DNA of 64,000 bases from CAUZIZ01 sp965218775 (lineage in GTDB: Bacteria; Acidobacteriota; UBA6911; RPQK01; JAJDTT01). Both the position numbers and the translations under genes were made by a program. Each line of letters opens with the position of its first letter. Position 1 is the stretch's first letter. Location: the NCBI GenBank assembly GCA_965218775.1, contig CBDCLS010000005.1, positions 1 to 64,000 on the forward strand. Reading direction: 5' to 3'. The notes beneath the pieces were generated by a model that worked only from the letters and a program-made list of their open reading frames with translations, was not told the DNA's origin and searched no databases. Positions 63,472 to 64,000 of this stretch are shown here, one piece after another.

Positions 63472-64000
63472 GGGCCTCCAGATTGCGGGGGAGTGCTTAG
63501 CGAATACTAGATCTTTGGATCCGGAAGGGCAATCTCAGAGGATCGGAAGGATGGATGGGGTTACGGTAGCAACGGTGCAAACTCCAACGCCAAGGCCTGC
63601 TGGTGCTGATGGGAGCTGCGTGAAGAGAGGGGATAGGGGTGGCGAAAAAACTATAGTCCGGTAGACACCTTAAGCGTAGAAAAATACCCCTGAAAAATCA
63701 AGGGTTTAGCGGGACGGTTTCAGGAGGGTTTGTTAGACACCCGGATTTCTCCGGTTTTCAGGGGTCAGGTCTATAATCACAGGAGCGTGCACGCTCCGGC
63801 TTTATGAGCAAAAGTCGGGGGAGCCATTGGGCTCCTCCCGACTTGGAGAGTACGTGCAACGCTGGTTCCGGTGGGTGCGAGCGGGGCTTGACGGTCGCTG
63901 GCACCCGAGGTCGAAAGGTGTGGCCATGAGCGCCGTCGTGAAGGCTGCGGCATCGGCCGAACCGGGCGTAGGGCCGCTCATGAGATTGTAGGAAGCAGCT
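63472..64000. other. non-coding, strongly structured right edge
   Basis: No protein gene is evident. From about 63772 the sequence has TATAAT, the perfect palindrome GGAGCGTGCACGCTCC (63782-63797) and the hairpin GTCGGG-GGAGCC / GGCTCC-TCCCGAC (63818-63843, one bulge). Then GTGCGAGCG (63877) pairs with CGCTGGCAC (63897), and CATGAGCG (63926) pairs with CGCTCATG (63977). A group II intron 5' end or another structured RNA is possible; the window ends before it can be decided. Confidence 0.4.

Overview
Organism. The window looks like a chromosomal piece of a GC-rich, probably Acidobacteriota-like bacterium. The main hints are a Ser/Thr kinase fused to a TolB-type propeller, a TPR-TolB protein, CxxCH-DUF1549-DUF1553 and DUF1501 proteins of the Planctomycetes/Acidobacteria/Verrucomicrobia kind, many Tat-exported propeller proteins, and PQQ enzymes. 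Phylum is inferred from gene content only. Core genes are sparse (nadE, a TrmH/SpoU methyltransferase, rarA, a TsaC/Sua5 enzyme, one tRNA-Arg); most of the window is accessory.

Layout. 1-7.6 kb: two IS1380-family copies around a frameshifted matrixin-like protease and a RAYT (REP transposase) gene cut by the second copy. 7.6-31.8 kb: a catabolic/exported-protein region with a truncated DUF1549 protein, an SDR, two paralogous secreted propellers, a tandem pair of Tat-exported proteins, a sugar-phosphate isomerase, NHL, BNR and GH43-like propellers, an IS110-family element, a sialidase-like protein, and a DUF1501 + DUF1549/DUF1553 pair. 32.1-38.1 kb: a two-component system, a TPR-TolB protein and a MauG-like peroxidase; the first two transcription units share an 11-bp-periodic operator. 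38.2-44.2 kb: a frameshifted PQQ/EF-hand propeller, tRNA-Arg, a small membrane protein, and an amidohydrolase split by a third IS1380 copy. 44.3-52.0 kb: housekeeping block. 52.2-60.1 kb: redox block with a PQQ dehydrogenase, multihaem cytochrome, SRPBCC-TM-metallo-beta-lactamase fusion, nitroreductase-like protein, dihaem cytochrome and membrane protein. 60.8-63.5 kb: kinase-TolB receptor. The right edge is non-coding and strongly structured.

Mobile layer. At least six repeat classes are present: three IS1380 copies (two 1,689-bp copies with CTAG on both sides), one IS110-family element with a structured non-coding flank, REP/BIME sequences with a RAYT gene, a second palindromic repeat family, two 181-bp MITEs with TNA duplications, and a MITE-like element of 301/346 bp carrying a relic of a four-helix-bundle (S23/IVS-type) gene. 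The last one is the most novel item: its two copies sit inside two unrelated palindromic repeats, each with a 7-8 bp target duplication, and removing one copy restores a BIME that matches an intact BIME elsewhere in the window.

Two genes carry single-base frameshifts (near 3390 and 39145), and the IS1380 copies interrupt or truncate three more, so the region is either decaying or contains a few base-level errors; reads would decide.
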